Source: Planctomycetaceae bacterium (GTDB taxonomy: Bacteria; Planctomycetota; Planctomycetia; Planctomycetales; Planctomycetaceae). From it: DNA of 52,989 nucleotides. Below, one piece after another: positions 36,227 through 45,776 of this stretch (position 1 is the first letter of the stretch; every line of letters starts with the position of its first letter). The notes under the pieces are model-generated. The model ran no database searches, was not told the origin of the DNA, and saw only the letters and a list, made by a program, of their open reading frames with translations. The stretch spans positions 1-52,989 of the forward strand of contig JAGQQG010000040.1 of assembly GCA_020426325.1 (NCBI GenBank). The letters run 5' to 3'. The translations under genes and the position numbers were made by a program.

Positions 36227-36952
36227 TTACTCGAAATCGTACCCCAGCAGATGACCCTTCATTCCAACGAACTGGATTTTTATCTCGCACGTACCGGTCG
36301 CCTCCGCACAGTTGATGTCGTAATTGAGCAGGAGGTACTGTCCGTCATCGGAAATGTCCATGTGACTGTCGGTGAACGTCGTTGATTTAAGAGCACCAGC
36401 ATTTCCACGAATCTGCTGACTCATCTGTGCAAACGCTTCCGCATCGATCGCTTGTTGCAATGCAGGGTGGCACATGGCGTAGGCTTCGTCTGTCTGGCCG
36501 CCGAGAAATCGTTTGATAAATGTCTGTCCCAACTCCTCGTAAAGTTTTGTCTCGGTCGGTCCCTTGAACCAGTCGTCTCCCAGTTCGTTCGAGGTGACGT
36601 TGAATCCAATAAGCTTGCCCCCCATGGTTTTCAAAGTCGAGGAAGCTGTTCCACGTTCGAACTGGATGGTCGCCTCCGACGTCTTGATGGGATTGGTTAG
36701 TCCTCCTTCGCTTGTGGTTCCGGTTTGCTGAATACTCTTGAACGGTCCCAGGCGATCGTTGATCGCGTTCATCCAGGCAGTGAGGACTGGTACGTCGATT
36801 TCCACCAACAGTTCCGGTCGCATCTGTTGGGTCAGTTCTTTCGCCTTGCCGCTTTGAACGGCCTTGAAGAAATCCTCCTGAACATCCGCCTGGACGGCAG
36901 AGGCCATTGCTGTCAAGAGGATTGCGAAAATGGCGAGACGGAACTGGTGCAT
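36227..36952 (-). CDS. secreted DUF3887-like protein
   Basis: 241 residues from the ATG at 36952. The signal peptide is clear (FRLAIFAILLTAMASAVQA). After it, FFKAVQSGKAKELTQQMRPELLVEID followed by WMNAINDRLGPFKSI has the DUF3887 pattern, in which a short helix pair precedes a small beta sheet. A second similar half (about 135-241, LGQTFIKRFLGGQTDEAYAM then FAQMSQQIRG) suggests an internal duplication. Two Cys in INCAEATGTC could form a disulfide. Function unknown. Confidence 0.6.
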   Translation of the reverse strand: MHQFRLAIFAILLTAMASAVQADVQEDFFKAVQSGKAKELTQQMRPELLVEIDVPVLTAWMNAINDRLGPFKSIQQTGTTSEGGLTNPIKTSEATIQFERGTASSTLKTMGGKLIGFNVTSNELGDDWFKGPTETKLYEELGQTFIKRFLGGQTDEAYAMCHPALQQAIDAEAFAQMSQQIRGNAGALKSTTFTDSHMDISDDGQYLLLNYDINCAEATGTCEIKIQFVGMKGHLLGYDFE

Positions 36953-37230
36953 TGGGATCGGCTCCTGAGTCATGGTGTCTGTTCGGGTTCGGTCCCGCTG
37001 TTGAGATTGCCAACTTCAAATAAAACCGGCAAAAAATTCGCGAGTGAGCGGGAGATACGGGTCAACACTTGTTTCAAGCGACAGGCTCTTTTGAATGTAA
37101 CATCCACTGATTCCGTGTGGCGAACCAAAATCACGGGAAACGGTCGAAGTCATTTGCTACACTGGAGAAGTGGATTTCTGGAGATCGAGGCCTGCTCAAC
37201 CTTGCCTCGCAAGAATCACGCAGGATTGTC

Positions 37231-38715
37231 ATGACGCACTGCATGTCTCACCCGCAATCACTATCGATGTCGAACCCCGTCCATCCCCGTGCGGTCTCTC
37301 GACGAACGGCCGTCCAGGCGGGTGCGGTCGGCCTGCTCGGGCTGGGCATGAATCATTTACAGGCGCTCCAGTCCGCTGATGCGGCAGAGGGGGAGGGACA
37401 GCCTCGTCAATCAGCCAAGTCGTGCATCTACATCTTCCTCTCTGGTGGTCTGGCTCAGCATGAGAGCTTTGACATGAAACCGCAGGCGCCGGACACAATC
37501 CGGGGCGAATTCTCTCCCATCGCGACCAGCACTCCCGGTCTCTCCATCTGCGAACACCTGCCGATGCTCGCAGCACGCAGCCATCTGTGGGCACTGTGCC
37601 GCTCACTGACACATTCATCGAATGAGCACTCTGCCGGCCACCACATCATGTTGACGGGGCGGAGTCTGCTGCCTCCGCAGTTCAATGCCGTGAAGCCTCT
37701 GTCGACAGACTGGCCCTCGATTGCAGCCATCGCGGGAGTTGCGACAGTGCCTCGCAACAATCTTCCGCCCGTGGCGGTGCTCCCGGAACGGCTCGTCCAT
37801 TCGTCGGGCCGTGTCATCCCCGGGCAGTTTGCGGGCGAAATGGGATCACGACGCGACCCCTGGTTTATTGAAGCTTCGCCGTTTCATTCGACGTCCTACG
37901 GAGCCTATCCCGAGTACGCTTTCGATCATCAGCATCGAAATAAGCCAGACAACAGGGTGTTCCAGGCTCCCAACATCTCACTCTCACACGGCGTCACTCG
38001 TGACGTCTTTCGGCATCGTGTCGATCTGCTCGATCAACTTGAACATCAACGGCAGATGCTCGACCGGCATGCTCATGTGGAGCAGTTCGATCTGTATCGT
38101 CAGGGTGCGATTTCTCTGCTGAATGATCCGACGGTGCGTGATGCCATCGACGTCACGGAGGCGGACGACCGGACACAAGAGCGGTACGGCAAGAATTCGT
38201 TCGGCTGGTCGCTATTGATGGCACGCCGGCTGATCGAAACCGGTGTAAATCTGGTTCAGGTCAATCTGGGCAGCGATGAAACATGGGACACACACGGCAA
38301 TGCGTTTCCACACCTCAAGGACAAGCTGCTCCCACCGACTGACCGTGCTGTCTCTGCGCTTCTGGACGACTTGCATGAATCAGGACAGCTCGACGATACG
38401 CTGATTGTGATGGCAGGCGAGTTTGGTCGCACGCCGAAGATCTCACACCTCAAAGAGCATTATGCTCTGCCCGGCCGTGATCATTGGGGGGCCGTACAGA
38501 GCGTGTTCTTTGCAGGAGGCGGTGTTCGGGGTGGCAACGTGATCGGAGCATCGGATGCACAAGGGGGCTATCCCGAGGATGATCCGCAAACGCCTGAGAA
38601 CTTTGCCGCAACCATCTATCAGGCCCTGGGCATTCCAGCGAACGCTGTCTGGCACGATGCCGTCAATCGACCGCACCAGATCTACTACGGGAACCCGATC
38701 CTGGGACTCATCTGA
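37231..38715 (+). CDS. DUF1501 family protein, Tat-exported
   Basis: Exported sulfatase/phosphatase-fold protein abundant in planctomycetes; usually paired with a DUF1549/DUF1553 cytochrome-like partner, which is absent here. 494 residues from the ATG at 37231 (AGGA upstream), with the twin-arginine signal VSRRTAVQAGAVGLLGLG. Family segments include IYIFLSGGLAQHESFDMKP, NSFGWSLLMARRLIETGV, ETWDTHGNAFPHL, MAGEFGRTPKI and GRDHWGAVQSVFFAGGGV. A GTG at 37117 opens a longer frame without support. Biochemical role not established. Confidence 0.93.
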   Translation: MTHCMSHPQSLSMSNPVHPRAVSRRTAVQAGAVGLLGLGMNHLQALQSADAAEGEGQPRQSAKSCIYIFLSGGLAQHESFDMKPQAPDTIRGEFSPIATSTPGLSICEHLPMLAARSHLWALCRSLTHSSNEHSAGHHIMLTGRSLLPPQFNAVKPLSTDWPSIAAIAGVATVPRNNLPPVAVLPERLVHSSGRVIPGQFAGEMGSRRDPWFIEASPFHSTSYGAYPEYAFDHQHRNKPDNRVFQAPNISLSHGVTRDVFRHRVDLLDQLEHQRQMLDRHAHVEQFDLYRQGAISLLNDPTVRDAIDVTEADDRTQERYGKNSFGWSLLMARRLIETGVNLVQVNLGSDETWDTHGNAFPHLKDKLLPPTDRAVSALLDDLHESGQLDDTLIVMAGEFGRTPKISHLKEHYALPGRDHWGAVQSVFFAGGGVRGGNVIGASDAQGGYPEDDPQTPENFAATIYQALGIPANAVWHDAVNRPHQIYYGNPILGLI

Positions 38716-38742
38716 GATCGGGTTCGATTCGCCGTGCCGGAT

Positions 38743-39756
38743 TCATCTGGCGAAGACCTGCGGAGTCGACAACAGAGCGCGAAACTCGGCCAGTGTCGTC
38801 GCTTGTTCGATGGGCACACGTCGCAGATCGTAGGGAGACCAGTCGTCCCAAGCGTTGTAGCCTCCATAGAAGCTGAAGGCCGCTTCAAATCCGTGCTTGC
38901 TTAACAAGGATTGTGTCTGTCGATCAAAGGCCGTTCGACTCCCCACCGGATATGCAAAAACACTGATCGACGCACCAATCTGGTCCTCGATCCGCTGCTT
39001 ACACTGCGAGATTTCTTGCTCCTGACGCGCCGGTTCGTGTCGTGCCAGGACCGGGTGCGACACGGTATGCCCGCCGAGACTCATTCCCTCGCAATGCATC
39101 TCACGAGCCATCTCCCAGGTCATCCATTGGTCTCTCGCGAGATTTGCTGGAGCACGACCGGTCCCAGCGGCATCCGCGAGTGAGTCCAGGAACTGTTCTG
39201 TCTCATCGTGAGGCAGTTGTTTGTAAATGGACAACAATTGGTGGATTGCCCGACAGCGACCCGGTTCATCGAAGGTCATCTCCGAGGAAAGGCATGGCGC
39301 TTGATCGATTCCTGTGCGGTCGCTCGTTCGAACCATCCATGCAATTTCGTCCCACCATGCCAGGCTTGGATGATCAAGGTAACCGGTCGTCAGGAAGAAC
39401 GTCGCTGTCGTATGATGTTGTTTGAGGATCGGGAAAGCCAGTTCATAGTTGTCCCGATAGCCGTCGTCGAACGTGATCATTACATGACGTCCCCTCTGCC
39501 CCCGACGAATCTCTTCTAAATCATCAGGACCAACGATGTCGTAGTTCTGTGCGAGGTAAGACATCTGTGCATCGAAGCTTTCTTCCGATGCAGACCAGAG
39601 TTCCCAGTCAAAGAGAGTTCCATTCGGATCGCCGACACGGTGGTAGTTCAAAACCAGCAGTCCACTCCAGGACGAACATCTCCGCATGAACGGATTAATC
39701 GTCCTCTGACCTACCATTCTGGCCAGTAGAGCTCGTTTATTGATTGGTGCGATCAT
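38743..39756 (-). CDS. polysaccharide deacetylase
   Basis: NodB-homology carbohydrate esterase, 337 residues. Motif 1 is VMITFDDGYRDN, with the catalytic Asp and metal Asp. Motif 2 is SLGGHTVSHPVLAR, with two metal histidines. VFAYPVGSRTAF and a late RRVPI follow. No signal peptide; the N-terminus reads MIAPINKRALLARMVG. It is divergent from a GT2 and an acetyltransferase gene, a grouping that fits synthesis or modification of an exopolysaccharide. Confidence 0.9.
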   Translation of the reverse strand: MIAPINKRALLARMVGQRTINPFMRRCSSWSGLLVLNYHRVGDPNGTLFDWELWSASEESFDAQMSYLAQNYDIVGPDDLEEIRRGQRGRHVMITFDDGYRDNYELAFPILKQHHTTATFFLTTGYLDHPSLAWWDEIAWMVRTSDRTGIDQAPCLSSEMTFDEPGRCRAIHQLLSIYKQLPHDETEQFLDSLADAAGTGRAPANLARDQWMTWEMAREMHCEGMSLGGHTVSHPVLARHEPARQEQEISQCKQRIEDQIGASISVFAYPVGSRTAFDRQTQSLLSKHGFEAAFSFYGGYNAWDDWSPYDLRRVPIEQATTLAEFRALLSTPQVFAR

Positions 39757-40046
39757 GGCCAGAGTTAGCTCGAAGCAAAAAAGTAGTCACAAGCGAGTCT
39801 CCAAGCCTACAACACATTGCGGCTATGGCGTGGCTGATCCGCTCGTGTGACCCACGGACGAAGAATGTGTCGATCCCTATATTCGCTACAACTTGCCCTT
39901 GATCGTGTTCGGGGAGTTCTCCACAGGACGATTCCAAAATCGTCTACCGCACCTTGAACTGGTGAAACCTACAATTTGAAGGGTATCTCCGATTATGCCT
40001 TTCCGCTGAAGGCATGCCATTATCGCGCTCCAGCGAGTTTCCTTCC
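39757..40046. other. divergent control region with two hairpins
   Basis: Between the deacetylase (minus) and the GT2 gene (plus). GACGATT-CCAA-AATCGTC forms a hairpin at 39927-39944. TGCCTT (39996-40001) pairs with AAGGCA (40009-40014), covering the AAGG and first base of the alternative ATG at 40014. No confident promoter seen. Confidence 0.35.
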
Positions 40047-41177
40047 ATGTCCTCTCCGCTTGTCAGTACCGTCATTCCGACATTCAATCGGGCCGCCTAT
40101 CTGGGACGTGCCATCGACAGCGTGCTCAGTCAGACGTACCCGTCTGTGGAAGTCATCGTGGTCGATGACGGATCAACAGACAACACCGCTGAATTGATGC
40201 AGAAAGAGTATGGAGACGACGAGCGGGTTCGCTATCTGCATCAGACAAATCAGGGTGTGTCCGTTGCTCGAAACACGGGCATGAACGCAGCTAAGGGGGA
40301 GTTCGTTGCGCTGCTCGATTCCGATGACGTGTGGTATCCGCGGAAGCTCGAACTGCAAGTCGGAGTCTTCAATGCTCTGCCTGATGTGGGTATGGTCTGG
40401 ACCGATATGGAGGCGATTAGCGCTGACGGTCGCTCCACCGACAGCAGGTATCTGCGAAAGATGTACAACGCCTACAAGTGGTATCGTGAAGACAACCTCT
40501 TCACCGAATCTTATTTATTGACTGACCTTCTGTCACAAACTGATGAGTCGATCGAGGGGGTGTCTGTCTATGCCGGAGACATCTATTCACAGATGATCAT
40601 GGGCAATCTCGTTCACACCTCGACTGTGCTGATGCGTCGTGAACGAATGAAGGCGGTCGGGTTGTTTGACCCCAAGTTGCGATGGGCCGGTGAAGACTAC
40701 GACTTTCATTTGCGAACCTGTCGGGAAGGTCCCGTGGCCTTGCTTGATCTGCCGACCATTCAGTATCAGCGAGAACTGGAGGACCAGATTACTCAGCCAC
40801 ACAATGCGTTGAACTTTGCAAATGCCTACCTTGAGACCATCACACGGATGTTGAAACAGGATCGCGATCGGATCACGCTTCCGTCCTCCATGATTTCTGC
40901 CGCGTTCTCTGAGGCGTATGCCTGGATTGGTGAGGCAGAGTTGGATAGCGGGGACATGCCTGCGGCAAGACGAGACTTGGGCCGAAGTCTATGGCATCGC
41001 CCAAAACAGTTTCACACGGCATCACTCTTGCTTTTTTCCTTAACCCCGTTCGGCTTAGGAAATCACTTTCGAGCTGTCATGCGAGGGTTGAAATCGGGCA
41101 TGAAAAGCTTGGGATCGCGTTCATCACAGAATGTCCATGTTGGACCATCTGGCGCCGATTCACCGGTGTTGCAGTGA
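40047..41177 (+). CDS. family 2 glycosyltransferase
   Basis: 376 residues from the ATG at 40047, which starts MSSPLVSTVIPTFNRAAYL; an ATG at 40014 would add 11 residues. The GT-A fold shows EVIVVDDGSTDNT and, as the metal-binding DxD, ALLDSDDVWYPRKLE. The acceptor-side segment is RWAGEDYDFHLRTCREG. No membrane helices, so it is a soluble or peripheral enzyme acting on lipid-linked or nucleotide-activated substrates. It is followed after 51 bases by the acetyltransferase gene. Confidence 0.92.
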   Translation: MSSPLVSTVIPTFNRAAYLGRAIDSVLSQTYPSVEVIVVDDGSTDNTAELMQKEYGDDERVRYLHQTNQGVSVARNTGMNAAKGEFVALLDSDDVWYPRKLELQVGVFNALPDVGMVWTDMEAISADGRSTDSRYLRKMYNAYKWYREDNLFTESYLLTDLLSQTDESIEGVSVYAGDIYSQMIMGNLVHTSTVLMRRERMKAVGLFDPKLRWAGEDYDFHLRTCREGPVALLDLPTIQYQRELEDQITQPHNALNFANAYLETITRMLKQDRDRITLPSSMISAAFSEAYAWIGEAELDSGDMPAARRDLGRSLWHRPKQFHTASLLLFSLTPFGLGNHFRAVMRGLKSGMKSLGSRSSQNVHVGPSGADSPVLQ

Positions 41178-41228
41178 ATGATTTGCGGAAACGAGTCACT
41201 TGTCTGTCTTTTTTAACCGATCGCCAAG

Positions 41229-42362
41229 ATGCTCACTGCTCTACGACATCCTGATCCGACCGAATCTCGGGGGACATCGTCGCTGACGACCCATCGATTC
41301 GGACCGGCCTATGCCGTCGAGATGCTGGTGAAGTGGCATGAACTCGAACGTCGCATCGGGAGCCGACAACTCGCAACGTCTCGCGTCTGGACGGAGACAT
41401 GGCTGCGACATCTCGGCGATGTGACGCCGTCTGAGTTTGTCATCGCGGAGCAGGACGGAATCACTCGTGGGATCTGCCTGCTGACACACAGCGGCATCCA
41501 CTCAAAAGGACCACTTCCCATCAACAGCCTGCACCTCGGGACTGCGGGCGACCCTCCAGAGGATGGTGTGTGGGTCGAGTACAACGGACTGCTGGTCGAA
41601 GAAGCATTTCGACATGAATTTGTCCGCGAGTTGATTCGAATTGCCGCACTGGACGAGTCATGGGATGAACTTCATCTCGATGGGTTCTCACGAGAACAGG
41701 CCCAGGAACTCATCGACCAGTTACCGGGTATCGAGATCACTACCCGACCGTCGCCCTACTTTGACTTGCGGGCCGCTCGTGAAGCAGACGGCGAGATTTT
41801 GCCCCACCTGGGACGCAGCACGCGCAGCAACATTCGTCGCCGCTTGCGCGAATACGGCGAGGTCACCTGCGAATGGGTCGACAACCCCACCCAGGCAGAG
41901 GAAGTCTTCTCGGAACTCATCAGCCTGCACCAGGCTCGCTGGAAATCCGACGGCAAGCCCGGGCTCTTCTCCAGCCAGCGGTTCCAAGACTTTCAACTCG
42001 AACTCATGACCCGTTGTCTGGATGATGGTCGTGTCGTACTCTTCCGCGTTAGTCAAGGTGAACGCACGGTTGGCTGCCTGATGCTGCTCGTCGACAACAA
42101 CCGCCTGCTCGATTACCTCTCAGGCTTTGCCCCCTTCGACCAGTTTGCCAGTCCTGGGCTCATCGTCCATTTCCTGTGTATGACCGAAGCCCAGCGTCGA
42201 GGTTATGACGCCTATGACTTCCTGATCGGAGAGCATCAACACAAGCGGAATCTCTCGAACGCGGAGGCAGAACTGATTTGGGCCACCTGGCGTCGACCGC
42301 GACTGAAGTACAAATTGCTCGACGCGGCCAGATATCTCAAAAAAATACTGATGAATCGCTGA
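41229..42362 (+). CDS. CelD/BcsL-type GNAT acetyltransferase
   Basis: 377 residues. The C-terminal GNAT half carries HLGRSTRSNIRRRLREYG, LISLHQARWKSDGKPGLF and LLVDNNRLLDYLSGFAPFD, the pattern of the CelD/BcsL (acetyltransf_6) family tied to exopolysaccharide and cellulose clusters. FemAB-like aminoacyl transfer is the alternative. Together with the preceding GT2 and the divergent deacetylase it suggests acyl modification of an envelope glycan. Confidence 0.82.
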   Translation: MLTALRHPDPTESRGTSSLTTHRFGPAYAVEMLVKWHELERRIGSRQLATSRVWTETWLRHLGDVTPSEFVIAEQDGITRGICLLTHSGIHSKGPLPINSLHLGTAGDPPEDGVWVEYNGLLVEEAFRHEFVRELIRIAALDESWDELHLDGFSREQAQELIDQLPGIEITTRPSPYFDLRAAREADGEILPHLGRSTRSNIRRRLREYGEVTCEWVDNPTQAEEVFSELISLHQARWKSDGKPGLFSSQRFQDFQLELMTRCLDDGRVVLFRVSQGERTVGCLMLLVDNNRLLDYLSGFAPFDQFASPGLIVHFLCMTEAQRRGYDAYDFLIGEHQHKRNLSNAEAELIWATWRRPRLKYKLLDAARYLKKILMNR

Positions 42363-42375
42363 GAGTACACTCTCA
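42360..42375. terminator. small palindrome between convergent genes
   Basis: TGAGAGT (42360-42366, including the acetyltransferase stop) and ACTCTCA (42369-42375) form a compact stem in the 24-base gap to the RND pump stop. No T tract; possibly a weak shared 3' end. Confidence 0.35.
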
Positions 42376-42386
42376 ATCGGAGTTGC

Positions 42387-45300
42387 TCATGAGTGAGCCC
42401 CGACCTGCGCCGCCGCCCTGTCTGTGTCGATAGTGCTCGTTTGTGATTTTCCATTTGACCGTTCTTCACTCAATCGTGAACGATCATGGTGCAGACGGTC
42501 GAGCGATTTCTCGTTGGAATGAATTATCCGCTCTCGTAAGACGATTCGTCCGTAGATCGAGTAGAACGTCGGCACCAGGACAAGGACGAGGGTCGTTGAC
42601 AGCATCAACCCGAAGCACAAGCTGTTCGCCATGGGAATCAACAGCTGAGCCTGCATGGACGTCTCCGTCATGATGGGAGCGAGTCCGGCCACCGTAGTCA
42701 TCGATGTCAGGAGCACCGGGCGAAAGCGACGTCGTCCAGCCTCGACCAGAGCCTCCTGCAAGGGCATGCCGTCGATTAACCGCGCGTTGATAAAGTCGAC
42801 CAGCACAATCGAATCGTTCACCACGACACCCGTCAGTGCGACCAGTCCGAGCACGCTGAACAGCGTCAACGGCAATCCCATGATGGCATGTCCCCAGATG
42901 GCTCCAATCACGCCAAATGGAATGACAGCCATGATGATGGCAGGCTGAATGTATGAGGTGAACTGCATCGTGAGCAGCACGTAGGTCGCAAGCAGGGCAA
43001 TGGCGAGTCCCACAAAAAGGCTGTTTATCGACTCGGTCGTCTGTTCGGCCTGTCCTTCCCAGCGAACATCGACATCGGGATATTTCTTGAGAAGCTTGGG
43101 CATGAAACTGGCCTTGAGGGCAGCAACGACTTCCGCCGCATTCGCCTGCGCCTCATCGACGTCAGCTGTGACCGTGATCGACCGGCGTTGGTTCACGCGG
43201 TTGATCTCCGAATAGCCTCGCTTGATGTTGATATCAGCCAGTTCAGTAATCGGCCGCTGTGATCCATCTCCCGTGTCGATGCGAATCTCATCCCACTCAG
43301 CCAGCGACCGACGTTCCTGTTCAGGATACCGGACCATGAGTTTGACTTCGTGCCGACCGCGTTGCAGACGCATCACTTCTTCGCCGTAATAGGCGGCCCG
43401 TACGGTCCCGGCCAACTGCTGGAGGGGCACTCCCATGGTTCGGGCTTCATCCTTGACGGTCAGCTGCATCTCCCACTTGCCGGGCCGCGAGTCGTCGGAC
43501 ACATCGAATACGCCCTCGAATGACTTCAACTCCTGCTTGCATTCCTCGACAGCAGCCTCCAGGGATTCCATGTTCTCCCCATCGGAAAGCAGCTTGAACT
43601 CAATCGGCGTCCCGCCGGGGCCCATGCTGAGGCTGCCGAAGCTCAGAGATTCTGCACCGGCTATTGTGCCCACCTCCTTGCGCCACTCCTCGACGATCGT
43701 CTCACTGCCAACAGAACGCTCACTCAACTCGACAAGAGCTGCAAGCACACTCCCCGCGTGTCCCCCCTCCGTGCGGTCAGCGGCCCCTCCCGGTGACTGG
43801 GACGACACCTGTCCAACGAGTCGATACGTCAAACGCAGGACTGAGTCACCGTTGTCCTCGTGTCGTTTGCAGACCTTCTGGATCGCCGCTTCCATCCGTT
43901 TCGTCGCAGCGTCGGTGACGGAACTCGGAGTTCCATCAGGGAACACGACTCTCCCCTGAATGCGAGTCGCATCTGTCTTGGGAAAGACGATCCAGGGAAC
44001 TGTGCCGCTGGTCACGAGAGTTGCTGACAATAGCAGCAACGCGAAAGCTGCACTGCAAACGAACGCAGGGAACTGCAGACACCATCGCAACACAGGCATG
44101 TAAACTCGCTCAATAAACCACTCCAGAAAGCCGCCAAAATGGTCGTTCAGCCAATGACTCATGCTCGTGAGATACCGGAACGGCCACAGCAGATGATCGA
44201 TGATGAAAGCAATTCCGACTGCTGCAGCACCGATCGTCCATCGCGAAACAGCAAGACGACTATGAGCGCGCCAGCGTCGTGCACGCTCCGTCCATGTCAG
44301 CGGTGAATGCTCATGTGCCAGGTGGCAGGGAAGCACGAACGAACTTTCGAGCAGTGACACGATGAGCATGGCAATCACAGCCAGCGGCATGACTGCGAAG
44401 AATTTCCCCATGACTCCGGTCACGAAGAACATGGGAGAAAATGCAAACACGGTTGTCGTCACCGATGCAGCGACAGAAGGAAGCACCTCGAACGTGCCGT
44501 CAATAGCCGCCTGGCGATAGCTCTTGCCCATCTCGCGGTGTGAGTAGATGTTCTCGCCGATCACGATCGCATCATCGACGACGATGCCCAATGCAATCAC
44601 GAACGAGAACATCGAGAGCATGTTCAGCGTCTGGTCGAATTGCAGGAGTACGATACAGGCGCCGAGGATCGAGACCGGAATTCCGAGAGCGACCCAGAAC
44701 GCCAGTCGAATCTCCAGGAAAAGCATCAGGCAAATGAACACAAGGATGAGTCCTTGCACGCCGCTGCGCTTGAGCAACTGCAGCCGGTCGTTTACTTCGA
44801 CAGAACGATCTCCCCACAGGTCGATGCGATATCCTGCCGGCAGATTGGGATTCGTTGCGTACTCGCGAACCGCCTCCGTCATCGCGAGCATGTCTTCACG
44901 GGCAGCTGCCTCAATTGAGATCGCAAGTCCCGGCTTGCCATTGATCCGGCTCACGGACGTCTTGTCTGCAAAGTCATCCTTGACCGTTCCCAGATCGCCG
45001 ACTGTCAGCACGACTCCGTTGGGGGTCGTGATTAACGGGATCTTCGCGATCTCTTCGCCACGAAGGCGTTTGGCCTTGCCGCGGAGCAGGAACTCTTGCG
45101 AGTTGGACTTGATGTTGCCGCTGGGCAGTTCGAGGTTTTCACTCCGAATACGGCGGGCAACTTCAGACAGCGTCAGTCCGTACTCTCGAAGTGTCGACTT
45201 CGAAATCTCGACGTCGATCTGAAAGTCACGCACGCCCTGAATGTCCGCGACGGAAATCTCAGGGATGGCGAGCAGATCATCCCGGACCGACTCAACGACA

Positions 45301-45776
45301 TTGCGCAGGCGGACTTCTCCTTCAGGACTCTCGTCATCGACTCCGCTGATCCCCACGAAGATGGTCGGGTTGCGAAGTGTCAGTTGCTGAATCTCGGGTT
45401 CTTCCGCCAACTCGGGAAAACTGGGGATGCGGTCGATTTCTGACTCGACCTCATTGAGCACCTTCTGCACGCTCGGGGCATCGGTCCGGACTTCGAGGAT
45501 GACACTTCCGGACCCCTCCTGAGCAATGGCCGTCACTTTCTTGAGGCCGTCGATGGAGCGAACCGCCTCCTCGATCTTCTGACAGATGCCGTTCTCGACC
45601 TCTTCCGGACTCGCTCCCGGGTAGGGAACCGTGATCAGAATGATCTCCAACTCGAATCGCGGGAAGTCCTCGCGACGGAGTGTCATCCAACTCAGCATCC
45701 CCACCGCGAGCACACTGATGATGATGCTGTTCATCGCCGGCGTGTTGTCGATGGCCCAGCGGACAATCGATTTCAT
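42387..45776 (-). CDS. RND efflux pump, inner-membrane transporter
   Basis: Proton-driven AcrB-type pump, 1129 residues, with 12 expected membrane helices and two large periplasmic loops. The start MKSIVRWAIDNTPAMNSIII, VPYPGASPEEVENGI, LGIVVDDAIVIGENI (proton-relay helix 4) and the second-half repeat TGVVVNDSIVLVDFINARL are all visible. It is longer than the usual 1030-1050 residues, partly through a central segment between the two halves (near HEHSPLTWTERARRW). Its ATG overlaps the fusion-protein stop as ATGA (45776-45773). No outer-membrane TolC-like gene lies in the window. Confidence 0.95.
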   Translation of the reverse strand: MKSIVRWAIDNTPAMNSIIISVLAVGMLSWMTLRREDFPRFELEIILITVPYPGASPEEVENGICQKIEEAVRSIDGLKKVTAIAQEGSGSVILEVRTDAPSVQKVLNEVESEIDRIPSFPELAEEPEIQQLTLRNPTIFVGISGVDDESPEGEVRLRNVVESVRDDLLAIPEISVADIQGVRDFQIDVEISKSTLREYGLTLSEVARRIRSENLELPSGNIKSNSQEFLLRGKAKRLRGEEIAKIPLITTPNGVVLTVGDLGTVKDDFADKTSVSRINGKPGLAISIEAAAREDMLAMTEAVREYATNPNLPAGYRIDLWGDRSVEVNDRLQLLKRSGVQGLILVFICLMLFLEIRLAFWVALGIPVSILGACIVLLQFDQTLNMLSMFSFVIALGIVVDDAIVIGENIYSHREMGKSYRQAAIDGTFEVLPSVAASVTTTVFAFSPMFFVTGVMGKFFAVMPLAVIAMLIVSLLESSFVLPCHLAHEHSPLTWTERARRWRAHSRLAVSRWTIGAAAVGIAFIIDHLLWPFRYLTSMSHWLNDHFGGFLEWFIERVYMPVLRWCLQFPAFVCSAAFALLLLSATLVTSGTVPWIVFPKTDATRIQGRVVFPDGTPSSVTDAATKRMEAAIQKVCKRHEDNGDSVLRLTYRLVGQVSSQSPGGAADRTEGGHAGSVLAALVELSERSVGSETIVEEWRKEVGTIAGAESLSFGSLSMGPGGTPIEFKLLSDGENMESLEAAVEECKQELKSFEGVFDVSDDSRPGKWEMQLTVKDEARTMGVPLQQLAGTVRAAYYGEEVMRLQRGRHEVKLMVRYPEQERRSLAEWDEIRIDTGDGSQRPITELADINIKRGYSEINRVNQRRSITVTADVDEAQANAAEVVAALKASFMPKLLKKYPDVDVRWEGQAEQTTESINSLFVGLAIALLATYVLLTMQFTSYIQPAIIMAVIPFGVIGAIWGHAIMGLPLTLFSVLGLVALTGVVVNDSIVLVDFINARLIDGMPLQEALVEAGRRRFRPVLLTSMTTVAGLAPIMTETSMQAQLLIPMANSLCFGLMLSTTLVLVLVPTFYSIYGRIVLRERIIHSNEKSLDRLHHDRSRLSEERSNGKSQTSTIDTDRAAAQVGAHS

